From: Amycolatopsis echigonensis
GTDB lineage: Bacteria > Actinomycetota > Actinomycetes > Mycobacteriales > Pseudonocardiaceae
Direction of reading: 5' to 3'
Assembly: GCF_014174495.1 (NCBI RefSeq)
Contig: NZ_JACJHR010000008.1
Coordinates: forward strand, 112,972 to 176,971
Length of the DNA stretch: 64,000 nt
Shown: positions 28,250 to 38,272 of the stretch, piece by piece
Layout of the letters: every line of letters begins with the position of its first letter
How positions within the stretch are numbered: the first letter of the stretch is position 1
Made by a program: the position numbers and the translations under genes
The notes under the pieces: model-generated
The model's input: only the letters and a program-made list of their open reading frames with translations
Databases searched by the model: none
Told to the model about the DNA's origin: nothing

Positions 28250-28825
28250 GTGCCACGGAGCGGAGCAGAAGCGCGCAGCCGCCTCAAACAGGCGGCGCTG
28301 GAGCTGTACCGGGAAAACGGCTTCGACAAGACGACCACCGCGGAGATCGCGGCCCGGGCCGGCGTCACCGAGCGCACGTTCTTCCGGCACTTCCCGGACA
28401 AGCGCGAGGTGCTCTTCGACGGCGAAGCCGACCTGCGCGACGACCTGACGAAGTCGGTCGCCGAAGCCCCGGAAGGCCTCGCGCCGCTGGAAATCCTGCT
28501 GCGCGCCTTCCGGAAGGCCGGGCGGATCATGGAGCGCAACCTCCCGTTCGCCGAACCCCGGCGCGATCTGATCGCCGCAACGCCGACCCTGCGCGAACGC
28601 AACCTCGCCAAGGCCGCGACGCTCGCCGAAGCACTCGCGGAAGCATTGCGGCAGCGAGGTGTCGAGGACCGGCTCGCGCGGTTGGCCGCCCACGCCGGAT
28701 GGGCGACGTTCCATCACGCAACGCAAGCCTGGATCAGCGACCCGTCGCGGAGCCTGGACGACTACCTGGACGAGGCGTTCGCCGATCTGCGGACGCTCGG
28801 CGCGGAAGTCCGACCAGGCTTGTGA
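28250..28825 (+). CDS. TetR-family transcriptional regulator
   Basis: 191 residues. The N-terminal helix-turn-helix is clear: LKQAALELYRENGFDKTTTAEIAARAGVTERTFFRHFPDKREVLF (residues 12-56). The C-terminal helical domain should bind a small ligand. GTG start, with TAAGCT six bases upstream (leaderless). The gene is divergent from the SDR reductase across three operator copies and thus likely represses both itself and that gene. Its TGA stop is formed by the first bases of a 40-base palindromic repeat. Confidence 0.92.
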   Translation: MPRSGAEARSRLKQAALELYRENGFDKTTTAEIAARAGVTERTFFRHFPDKREVLFDGEADLRDDLTKSVAEAPEGLAPLEILLRAFRKAGRIMERNLPFAEPRRDLIAATPTLRERNLAKAATLAEALAEALRQRGVEDRLARLAAHAGWATFHHATQAWISDPSRSLDDYLDEAFADLRTLGAEVRPGL

Positions 28826-28861
28826 GTGGCGATCGCGGTGAGAACCGGCATCGACACTCAC
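28822..28861. repeat. 40-base GTGAGTG stem-loop, copy B
   Basis: Same 40-base design as copies A and C: GTGAGTGGCGATC...GACACTCAC with the inner GGTGAGAACC. The arms have a few mismatches. It begins within the last codon and stop of tetR, supplying the TGA. Confidence 0.8.
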
Positions 28862-28942
28862 GACACCCGCACCGAGCTCGCGGACCTGGCCATGCGGGAG
28901 CCTGCCCCGCGACACCCAGGGGAGGCGGGCCCGGCCAGGCAG

Positions 28943-28976
28943 CAAAAAGCCCCTCCAGCGACAGCAGGAGGGGCTC
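28943..28976 (-). terminator. Rho-independent terminator reading on the minus strand
   Basis: A 9-bp stem AGCCCCTCC / GGAGGGGCT with a 10-base loop; on the minus strand it is followed by a run of five T. It lies about 50 bases past the hspR stop, after copy C, and so ends the dnaK-grpE-dnaJ-hspR transcript. Confidence 0.75.
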
Positions 28977-28981
28977 GGCTC

Positions 28982-29021
28982 GTGAGTGGCGATCACGCTG
29001 AGAACCGTGATCGCCACTCAC
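28982..29021. repeat. 40-base GTGAGTG stem-loop, copy C
   Basis: The best-paired copy: a perfect 15-bp stem GTGAGTGGCGATCAC with its complement GTGATCGCCACTCAC and a 10-base loop holding TGAGAACC. It starts eight bases beyond the hspR stop codon. Confidence 0.85.
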
Positions 29022-29028
29022 CAGGTGT

Positions 29029-29463
29029 TCAGCGGCGCTTGGGTTTCCAGACCACCAGCGCGGTGTTCTGCCGCAGCGGCACCAAATCCTTGCGATAGGA
29101 CGCGTGCACCGCAGCGGCGGCCTGTTCGGCGGCCGCGTAGGCAGCGGCGAGTTCTTCAGTCAGCTCGTGCACCCGGGACCGCAGCGCGTCGACCTGGTTC
29201 TCCAGTTCGATGATGCGCTTGATGCCGGAAAGGTTGACGCCTTCCTCCTGCGAGAGGCGCTGGACCTCGCGCAGCAGGGCGATGTCGCGCAGCGAGTAGC
29301 GCCGTCCGCCGCCGGCGGTGCGGCCTGGCGATACCAGGCCGTGCCGGTCGTAGGAGCGCAGCGTCTGCGCGTGCAGCCCGGAAAGCTGGGCCGCCACCGA
29401 AATCACGAACACCGGGGTGTCCTCGTCCGCGCCGTGCGGGAGTCCCGGATTGCCGCCGAACAT
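29029..29463 (-). CDS. hspR: Heat-shock repressor HspR (MerR family)
   Basis: 144 residues. MerR-type winged helix: VFVISVAAQLSGLHAQTLRSYDRHGLVSPGRTAGGGRRYSLRDIALLREVQRLS, then a coiled coil LENQVDALRSRVHELTEELAAAYAAAEQAA and the usual basic C-terminus ALVVWKPKRR. HspR binds HAIR sequences with DnaK as co-repressor and controls dnaK and clpB; both HAIR sites are present in this window. ATG at 29463 lies five bases after the dnaJ stop; a GTG at 29472 overlapping that stop is the alternative. Confidence 0.95.
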   Translation of the reverse strand: MFGGNPGLPHGADEDTPVFVISVAAQLSGLHAQTLRSYDRHGLVSPGRTAGGGRRYSLRDIALLREVQRLSQEEGVNLSGIKRIIELENQVDALRSRVHELTEELAAAYAAAEQAAAAVHASYRKDLVPLRQNTALVVWKPKRR

Positions 29464-29468
29464 CACCC

Positions 29469-30650
<1,182 letters not shown>

Positions 30651-30683
30651 CGGGTGTCTCCTCCTTTCGCTGCGAACCGAGTG

Positions 30684-31387
30684 TTACTGCTGGCCGGACT
30701 CATCGACCGAACCGTCGAGCGGCAGTTCGCCGCCCACCGGCGGATCGACCGGCTGCTGCGCGGGCGCCTCGCCGGGCTCGTGGTCGGTCACGCCGACCAG
30801 CGCCGCCCGCAGCACCCGCTCGCCGAAGCGGTAGCCGCGGCGCATCACCACGGTGACCGTCGGGCCCTTCACGTCCGGGGACGTGTTGTGCTGGACGGCC
30901 TCGTGGATGCTCGGGTCGAATTCCTCGCCCTCGGAGCCGAACGCCTCCAGGCCGGCCCGCTCCAAGCTGCTGACCAGCTTGTCGGCCACCGACTTGAACG
31001 CGCCGGTGAGGTCGCCGTGCTGCTCCGCGCGCTGGAGGTCGTCCAGCAGCGGAAGCAGATCGCCGACCACGGACGCCTTCGCGCTCTGCACGACGGCCTC
31101 GCGGTCGCGGTCGACCCGCTTGCGGTAGTTCGCGTACTCCGCCTGCAGACGCTGCAGGTCGGCAGTGCGCTCGGACAGTTGCTTCTCTACATCAGAGGCG
31201 GCCGGAACGGCTTCGTCCACGGAATCGCCCAGCGAGGGGCCCGCGTGCTCCACGGGCTCCTCACCAGCCGGAGTTTCCTCCGCGGCCGGCGGGCGGACCT
31301 CGCCGGTCTGCGGGTCCACCCGTCGCCGATCCCGCACGACTACCGGTTCCTCGGGGCCAGTGCCCTCGGTCTCGGAGTGGCGGGGGG

Positions 31388-31391
<4 letters not shown>
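30684..31391 (-). CDS. grpE: Nucleotide exchange factor GrpE
   Basis: 235 residues. An acidic, disordered N-terminal 65 residues precede a long coiled coil ([32 protein letters not shown]) and the beta-wing domain ([42 protein letters not shown]). It releases ADP from DnaK. The GTG start overlaps the dnaK stop (GTGA), and dnaJ follows 33 bases on. A further acidic and proline-rich 35-residue tail extends beyond the core. Confidence 0.95.
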
Positions 31392-33253
<1,862 letters not shown>

Positions 33254-33374
33254 GGTGCTTCCTCTCGTGTTCTGGACAGGGTTGCTGCTATGTTCGTGAC
33301 CTGCGGTTTCGAGGCACTCTTGAGTACCTTCTTAGCAGGTTCTCCCGGTCTCGCGCTCGGCCTGGCCTGGCAGA

Positions 33375-33395
33375 CTTGAGCCGACTGCGCTCAAC
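33375..33395. promoter_or_regulatory. HAIR operator of the dnaK operon
   Basis: CTTGAGC, 7 bases, GCTCAAC, 122 bases before the dnaK start: one full HspR site. A lone half-site CTTGAGT lies at 33319-33325, nearer the gene. Confidence 0.85.
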
Positions 33396-33440
33396 CTTGA
33401 TATCAGGATAACGGGCAACCCTCCGGTCTTGTTCCCGGGT

Positions 33441-34847
33441 TCACCCGCAGAATTCGCCCCGCGGTGGTGTGACGCCGCTCACCAGGTAGCTGGCCTCGAC
33501 GCGCCGCACGCATTCGGAGTTGAGCAGCCCGGTGTGGCCGTCGCCGTAGTACGTGAGCAGCGCCGATCCGTCGATGCTCGCGGCGAGCCCGCGAGCCCAC
33601 GGCAACGGCGTCGCCGGGTCGTGCGCACCGCCCACGACGAGGATCGGCGGGGCGCCGTGCACCGGATGCGGCTGCGGCGGGTTCAGCGCGGGCAGCGGCC
33701 AGCCGGTGCAGCCCGCGGACAGGTCCCAGTACTCGCTGTAGCGCCAGCTGTGCGGGGCGACCGCGCGGATCGTCCTGGCTGTCGCGTGCAGGTCCGCCAA
33801 GCCGGTGAACGGCGACGGGAAGTCCTGGCAGCCGATCGAGCGGTACGCGCCGTAGGTCTCGCTCGCGAACTGCGAGTTCGTCGCGAGCGCGCTCGCGTCC
33901 GGGTCCGCCAACGCGCGGCTCAGGTTCGGCCACTGGGCGGGGAGATACAGGTAGCCGTACGCGCCGGAGGCCAGCTCCTCGCCGGTTGCCTGGCGGCCCA
34001 GCGCTTTCGCGTACGCGCCATGGGTGACGAGGTCGTCGTAGCGGACGAGCGCGTTCTTGCCGTGCAGCGCACAGTCGCTCGAGCGGTCGCACCACGCGGC
34101 GAACCGCAGCAAGGCGTCCTCGGTGGCAGCGGCTTCCTCGACCATCGCCTGCCGCATCGGCCGGGCGTGGTCGACCGCGCCGTCGAGCACCATCGTGCGC
34201 ACCCGGTCCGGATGCTTCGACGCGTACACCGCGCCCAGTTCGGTGCCGTACGAGACGCCGAGCCAGGAGATCTTCTGTTCGCCGAGCGCGCCGCGGATCG
34301 CGTCGATGTCCTCGGCGGCGCTCTGCGTGTCCACGTGCCCCAGCATCGGCCCGGTCTTGGCCAGACAGTCCTCGCCCGCCGCGCGGTTGTGCGCGACGAA
34401 GGCGTCGTACTGCTGGTGCGTGCTCGGGAAGAGGCCGATCTTCGGGTCGTACAGCTTCGCCTGGTCGCAGCTGATCTTCGGATCGCTGAACCACACGCCG
34501 CGCGGGTCGAAGCCGATGAGGTCGAAGCGGTCCTGCAACGGTTTCCGGGCCGAGCCGATGGCTTTGGGGTCGAGTCCGCCGAAGCGCGCGAAGCCGACCC
34601 CGGATCCGCCCGGCCCGCCCGGATTGACCAGCAGCGAACCGATCCGGTGCTGCTGATCAGCCGCAGGCAGCCGGGTGAGCGAGAGGTGCGCCGTGCCGGT
34701 TTCCGGATGAGTGCGGTCGATCGGCACCTCGATCTGGCTGCATTGCGCGGCCGGTTCCTGCTCGGTCCCGCACGGCGTCCACGTCAACGCCGGCGTCGGC
34801 GCGCTGACCAGCGGAAGCAGGGTCAGCGCGGGAGCGGCCAGGTTCAT
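33441..34847 (-). CDS. Secreted alpha/beta hydrolase, S33 tripeptidyl-aminopeptidase-like
   Basis: 468 residues. A short hydrophobic N-terminus (MNLAAPALTLLPLVSAPTPA) looks like a signal peptide. NPGGPGGSG near 75 forms the oxyanion loop; the nucleophile elbow is GVSYGTELGAVYA near 197; the C-terminal TAP-like domain has VVGGAHDPATPLPWA near 405 (Asp) and YYGDGHTGL near 432 (His). Such Streptomyces-type peptidases cut peptides from N-termini outside the cell. It overlaps the upstream small gene by four bases (ATGA) and so is co-translated with it. Confidence 0.87.
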   Translation of the reverse strand: MNLAAPALTLLPLVSAPTPALTWTPCGTEQEPAAQCSQIEVPIDRTHPETGTAHLSLTRLPAADQQHRIGSLLVNPGGPGGSGVGFARFGGLDPKAIGSARKPLQDRFDLIGFDPRGVWFSDPKISCDQAKLYDPKIGLFPSTHQQYDAFVAHNRAAGEDCLAKTGPMLGHVDTQSAAEDIDAIRGALGEQKISWLGVSYGTELGAVYASKHPDRVRTMVLDGAVDHARPMRQAMVEEAAATEDALLRFAAWCDRSSDCALHGKNALVRYDDLVTHGAYAKALGRQATGEELASGAYGYLYLPAQWPNLSRALADPDASALATNSQFASETYGAYRSIGCQDFPSPFTGLADLHATARTIRAVAPHSWRYSEYWDLSAGCTGWPLPALNPPQPHPVHGAPPILVVGGAHDPATPLPWARGLAASIDGSALLTYYGDGHTGLLNSECVRRVEASYLVSGVTPPRGEFCG

Positions 34848-35056
34848 GCCCGGCGCGCCGTCCGATCGTCGGCCGCGGTGCGGAGCACGACCGCCTCCGC
34901 GTTCCGGACGACCCCCTGCTGCACCGGGATTTCCACGACCGCGACCGGTGCCGTGGCCGGCGGCTCAGGCGAGTGGCCGACCGCCGCGGTGATCGCGAAC
35001 GCCCCCACCGCGCCCGCCAGCACCGCGGCCAGCAGCCGCGTTTCGAGTTTGCGCAT
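34844..35056 (-). CDS. Small secreted or membrane-anchored protein
   Basis: 70 residues: basic start MRKLETR, one hydrophobic helix LLAAVLAGAVGAFAITAAVG, then a Pro/Ala/Val-rich part. No family recognised. It lies between a DUF4097 gene (20 bp upstream) and the S33 peptidase, which it overlaps by four bases, and so is likely translated to couple the two. Confidence 0.6.
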   Translation of the reverse strand: MRKLETRLLAAVLAGAVGAFAITAAVGHSPEPPATAPVAVVEIPVQQGVVRNAEAVVLRTAADDRTARRA

Positions 35057-35075
35057 GATGTGTCTGTTCTCCCCT

Positions 35076-35852
35076 TCAGACGGCCTTGACCGTGACGCTG
35101 CCGCTGTCCGTGGTGACCTCGAGCGTCTTCGCGTCCGGACCTGAGTTCTGCGGAACGTCGATGCTCCGGTGACCGCTGTCGCTGTTGCCGGTGACCTGGT
35201 AGGACCCGCCGCGCGGCACGGTCAGCTCGACGCGGCCGGAGTCGGCCTGCGCCTTGACGTTGTTGGGCTGGGCCAGCGCCAGTTCGATGCGCCCGCTGCC
35301 CGCGAAGACGTCGACCGGCCCGCGCAGGCCGTCGCCCTCGATCCGGCCGGACTGGCTGTGCACCCGCACCTCGCCGACGTTGTGCAGTTCGGCCGCGCCG
35401 CTGTCCATCTGCAGCTTGACCAGCCCGGGGACGTCCCGCACCTGAGCCCGCCCGGAATCGGCGGTGACGTCGACGCTGCCGACGCCCGCGAAGTCGAGCG
35501 TGCCGGAATTGGAGCTGCCAGTGACCGGGATGCCGGCCGGGACGACCAGCTCCGTATCGGCGGTGCAGTTGCGGCCGCAGTCGGCGATGACGAGCTGATC
35601 GCCCTCGACGCGGTAAGCGTCGCCGGGCTGGCCGCTGAAGTGGTAGCGCAGGGTCTGATGCACGCGGGCCGCGCCGGGAGCCGTGCGGATACGCACGTCA
35701 CCGGAGCCGTTCTCGAGCTTCACCCCGCGGATCTCCTGCGACAGCGTCGCGTCCCGCGAAACCGTGGACCCGAATCCCCACCCGCCGAATCCGATCGCCA
35801 CCCCAACGCCGATCACCGCGATGCCGGCCAGTGCCAGAAGCGGGCGTGCCAT
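35076..35852 (-). CDS. DUF4097-family beta-repeat membrane-anchored protein
   Basis: 258 residues. One N-terminal helix (LLALAGIAVIGVGVAIGFGG) acts as signal or anchor. The rest is a right-handed beta-helix pattern of DUF4097: repeated GSGDVRI, SSNSGTLDFAGVGSVDVTADSGRAQV, QMDSGAAELHNV, GSGRIELAL, ADSGRVELTV, TTDSGSVTVKAV, each turn carrying an SG. Function of the family is unknown; it is linked to envelope stress in several bacteria. ATG at 35852 has GGGGGG-A-A upstream. First gene of a three-gene operon ending with the S33 peptidase. Confidence 0.85.
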   Translation of the reverse strand: MARPLLALAGIAVIGVGVAIGFGGWGFGSTVSRDATLSQEIRGVKLENGSGDVRIRTAPGAARVHQTLRYHFSGQPGDAYRVEGDQLVIADCGRNCTADTELVVPAGIPVTGSSNSGTLDFAGVGSVDVTADSGRAQVRDVPGLVKLQMDSGAAELHNVGEVRVHSQSGRIEGDGLRGPVDVFAGSGRIELALAQPNNVKAQADSGRVELTVPRGGSYQVTGNSDSGHRSIDVPQNSGPDAKTLEVTTDSGSVTVKAV

Positions 35853-36014
35853 GTCAGTTCCCCCCAGTACCACTCTCGGCTGTCGCGAGAAACGTTAGAA
35901 GGTGCGGCACCCTGGGGACATCCGGTAAACCCCCCGAAACATCCCTGAGGCGGCGACGGGAGGGCCAGGGTCCTAACCTGGCGGCCGGAGAGCCCCGTGG
36001 ATCAGGAGGAACCC

Positions 36015-36554
36015 ATGCCCCAGCCACCCAATCCGTACGACTACCTGCCGTCGGTTCCCTCGTTCACCCTGCGCAGCACGGACATCGCCGACGGAGAAAC
36101 GCTGGCCCAGGCGCATCTGTCGGGCATCTTCGGCGCCGGCGGCGAGGACCGTTCGCCGCAGCTGGCGTGGGAAGGCTTCCCGGAAGGCACCCGCAGCTTC
36201 GCGATCACGGTGTACGACCCGGACGCCCCGACTGCCAGCGGTTTCTGGCACTGGGCGGTGTTCAACATCCCGGCCTCGGTGACTTCGCTGCCGGCTGGCG
36301 CGGGAGACTCCGCCGGGACGGGGCTGCCGGACGGAGCAGTCACGCTTAAGGGTGACGGCGGGGTGAAGCAGTTCCTGGGAGCCGCGCCGCCTCCCGGACA
36401 CGGGCCGCACCGGTACTTCTTCGTGGTGCACGCGCTGGACGTGGAGACGTTGGACGTTCCGGAGGACGCCACGCCCGCGTTCCTGGGCTTCAACATGTTC
36501 GGACACACGCTGGGCCGGGCGACGTTGGTGCCGGTTTACGAGAACAAGGGCTGA
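36015..36554 (+). CDS. YbhB/YbcL-type phosphatidylethanolamine-binding protein (PEBP-like)
   Basis: 179 residues. PEBP signatures: [47 protein letters not shown] with DPDAP and the GFWHW pocket, and [15 protein letters not shown] near 133. Family members are cytoplasmic or periplasmic ligand-binding proteins; bacterial roles are poorly known, though some affect kinase signalling or peptidases. An AGGAGG ribosome site lies five bases before the ATG. A strong hairpin follows the gene. Confidence 0.9.
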   Translation: MPQPPNPYDYLPSVPSFTLRSTDIADGETLAQAHLSGIFGAGGEDRSPQLAWEGFPEGTRSFAITVYDPDAPTASGFWHWAVFNIPASVTSLPAGAGDSAGTGLPDGAVTLKGDGGVKQFLGAAPPPGHGPHRYFFVVHALDVETLDVPEDATPAFLGFNMFGHTLGRATLVPVYENKG

Positions 36555-36575
36555 GATTGCCGATGGGGGAGCCGG

Positions 36576-36619
36576 GGGTCGCGGTTGCGGCGGGAGTTCG
36601 TCTTCCGCAACCGCGACCC
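36576..36619 (+). terminator. Stem-loop after the PEBP gene
   Basis: A perfect 15-bp stem GGGTCGCGGTTGCGG with its complement, around a 14-base loop, 21 bases after the stop. No T-run follows, so it may be a terminator of the T-poor actinobacterial kind. Confidence 0.6.
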
Positions 36620-36735
36620 GACGTGGTGGGCGCGATCGTCCTGAACGCCGAGGGGCGCGCGTTCGTCCAGTTCCGCAGCGCGCGATACCTTGATCCGCGA
36701 CGTCGTGGCCGCCGCCCTATCCGTCCACAATGGAC
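36620..36735. other. Coding-like scraps between PEBP and GNAT genes
   Basis: On the plus strand, frames here read VVGAIVLNAEGRAFVQFRSA and, shifted by one base, DTLIRDVVAAALSVHNGLTE ending at a TAG near 36759. The first resembles the first strand of a NUDIX hydrolase. Neither has a start or a full domain. They may be relics of a deleted gene; support is weak. Confidence 0.25.
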
Positions 36736-37176
36736 TTACCGAAGAGACTCCCGGTTAGCCCCCTCGCGCTCGAGGAACCGTCCCTTCACGTGTTCCGCGA
36801 ACCCGAACTGCCGGTAGAGCCCGTGTGCGTCCGCGGTGTGCAGCATCCAGCGGAAGCTCGCTCCCGGCCCGTTGTCGATCATCTCGCGCACGATTTCCTT
36901 GCCCAGCCCGGCCCCGCGCGCCTCCGGGAGCACGAACACGTCGCCGAGGTACGCCGAGGTCACTCCGTCGGAGAACGCTCGCGCGAAGCCGACCTGCCGG
37001 CCGCTCGAACGCGAGTACGCGCCGACCACCCGCCACGACCCGGCGACCGCCGCTTCCACCTGTTCTCGCGTGCGCCACCGGCCCCAATAAGCCTCGGTGG
37101 AAAGGAATTCCCACAGCACGTCGAGGTCGAGCCGCTCCGGCCGGTCGTCGACCTCGTATTCACCCACGACCCTCAT
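36736..37176 (-). CDS. GNAT-family N-acetyltransferase
   Basis: 146 residues. The acetyl-CoA-binding block is AYLGDVFVLPEARGAGLGKEIVREMIDNG near residues 75-105, with R-G-x-G-L-G as motif A, followed by LHTADAHGLYRQFGFAEH, the usual motif B. Close to YitI/PA0115-like members. Substrate unknown. ATG at 37176 is supported by a TAGCTT box seven bases upstream, suggesting leaderless transcription. Confidence 0.88.
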   Translation of the reverse strand: MRVVGEYEVDDRPERLDLDVLWEFLSTEAYWGRWRTREQVEAAVAGSWRVVGAYSRSSGRQVGFARAFSDGVTSAYLGDVFVLPEARGAGLGKEIVREMIDNGPGASFRWMLHTADAHGLYRQFGFAEHVKGRFLEREGANRESLR

Positions 37177-37219
37177 GCCCGGCAAGCTAGCCGACCGCGT
37201 CCCGGAAACTCCACCGAAT

Positions 37220-37780
37220 TCAGGCGGGTTTGAGCAGGTAATCCACCACCGGCCGCAGCTCCTCCGCGGACGGCGGCTCGTCGTCGATCAGCCCCTGGAT
37301 CAGCAGGCCGTCGATACCCGCGAGGAACACCCGGAACGCGACCTCGTCGTCGTGCCGGACCATCGACGTCAGCACATCCAGCCAGCGCCGCGCGGCCGGG
37401 CGCAGTTCGGGTTTGCGCGCGGCCAGCAGGTACAGCTCGTACTCCGCCATCGTGCGCCCGCGACGAGGCCCGAGCGCCTCCGCGAGCAGACCGGCCACCT
37501 CCTCGGCGCCGCGGCTGCCGCGCGAGCGGGCGCGGTCGATCATCCAGTACACCTCGGTCGCCATGTCGCGCGCGCAGGAAATAAGGGTCGCCACGAGCAG
37601 GTCGTCCAGCGAGGAGAAGTGGTACGTCGTGGACGTCGTCGGCACGCCGGCTTCGGCCGCGACCGTGCGATGCGTGACCCCGGCGACGCCGTCGCGTTCG
37701 ATCACTCGCAGGGTCGCTTCGATGATCTCGGTCCTCCGCTTCTCGCCGCGGGCCTTGCGGCCGTCGGTCTGGATTTTCAC
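37220..37780 (-). CDS. TetR-family regulator of the SMR pump
   Basis: 186 residues. Helix-turn-helix in RRTEIIEATLRVIERDGVAGVTHRTVAAEAGVPTTSTTYHFSSLDDLLVATL (15-66), then an all-helical ligand domain. The start ATG overlaps the last bases of the upstream SMR gene (ATGA), so pump and regulator form one operon and the regulator most likely represses it in the absence of a cationic drug. Confidence 0.9.
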   Translation of the reverse strand: MKIQTDGRKARGEKRRTEIIEATLRVIERDGVAGVTHRTVAAEAGVPTTSTTYHFSSLDDLLVATLISCARDMATEVYWMIDRARSRGSRGAEEVAGLLAEALGPRRGRTMAEYELYLLAARKPELRPAARRWLDVLTSMVRHDDEVAFRVFLAGIDGLLIQGLIDDEPPSAEELRPVVDYLLKPA

Positions 37781-38103
37781 GTTTGGCTCCCGGCCTCGAT
37801 GAGCACCACCCCGCCGATCACGAGTACGAGCCCGGCAATCGTCACGAGGTTGATCGGTTCCTTCAAAAACAGCACTCCGACCAGCGCGACCAGCGCCACG
37901 CCCGCCGCGGCCCAGATCGCGTAGGCCACCCCGATCGGCAGCCCGAGCTTCAGCACGCGCGACAGCGCGAAGAACGCCAAGCCGTATCCGACGACCACGA
38001 GGATCGACGGCGTTAGCCGCGAGAAGCCCTCAGAGAGTTTGAGCGAAACGGTAGCGGTCACTTCTGCGGCGATGGCCAAAGCGAGGTACAAGTAAGCACC
38101 CAT
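37777..38103 (-). CDS. Small multidrug resistance (SMR) efflux protein
   Basis: 108 residues with four membrane helices. MGAYLYLALAIAAEVTATVSLKLSEGFSRL contains the essential Glu in helix 1 (A-E-V-x-x-T-x-x-L-K), and GLPIGVAYAIWAAAGVALVALVG is the helix 3 signature; VLIEAGS ends helix 4. Such EmrE/QacE-type dimers export quaternary cations by proton antiport. First gene of an operon with a TetR regulator. Confidence 0.93.
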   Translation of the reverse strand: MGAYLYLALAIAAEVTATVSLKLSEGFSRLTPSILVVVGYGLAFFALSRVLKLGLPIGVAYAIWAAAGVALVALVGVLFLKEPINLVTIAGLVLVIGGVVLIEAGSQT

Positions 38104-38128
38104 AGCAGAAGAAACTACCTGAACGATC

Positions 38129-38168
38129 GTCCCACTTGCTAGCGAGGCGTGCACCACATCGGTGGGAC
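38129..38168. promoter_or_regulatory. Inverted repeat upstream of SMR-TetR, possible operator
   Basis: GTCCCAC at 38129 and GTGGGAC at 38162 form a 7-base inverted repeat 26 bases apart; between them lies CTTGCTAGCGAG, a near-palindrome centred on GCTAGC at 38134-38145. Either could be the TetR site for the pump operon. Confidence 0.35.
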
Positions 38169-38272
38169 TTGGGACCGTCGGACCGGTTACCCATCAGTAA
38201 GAAGCGTTACCCTGCTCGGCACCGGCGCGCTCGCGCGGCGGCACCACCACACCGGACGAAAGGCACCCGACG

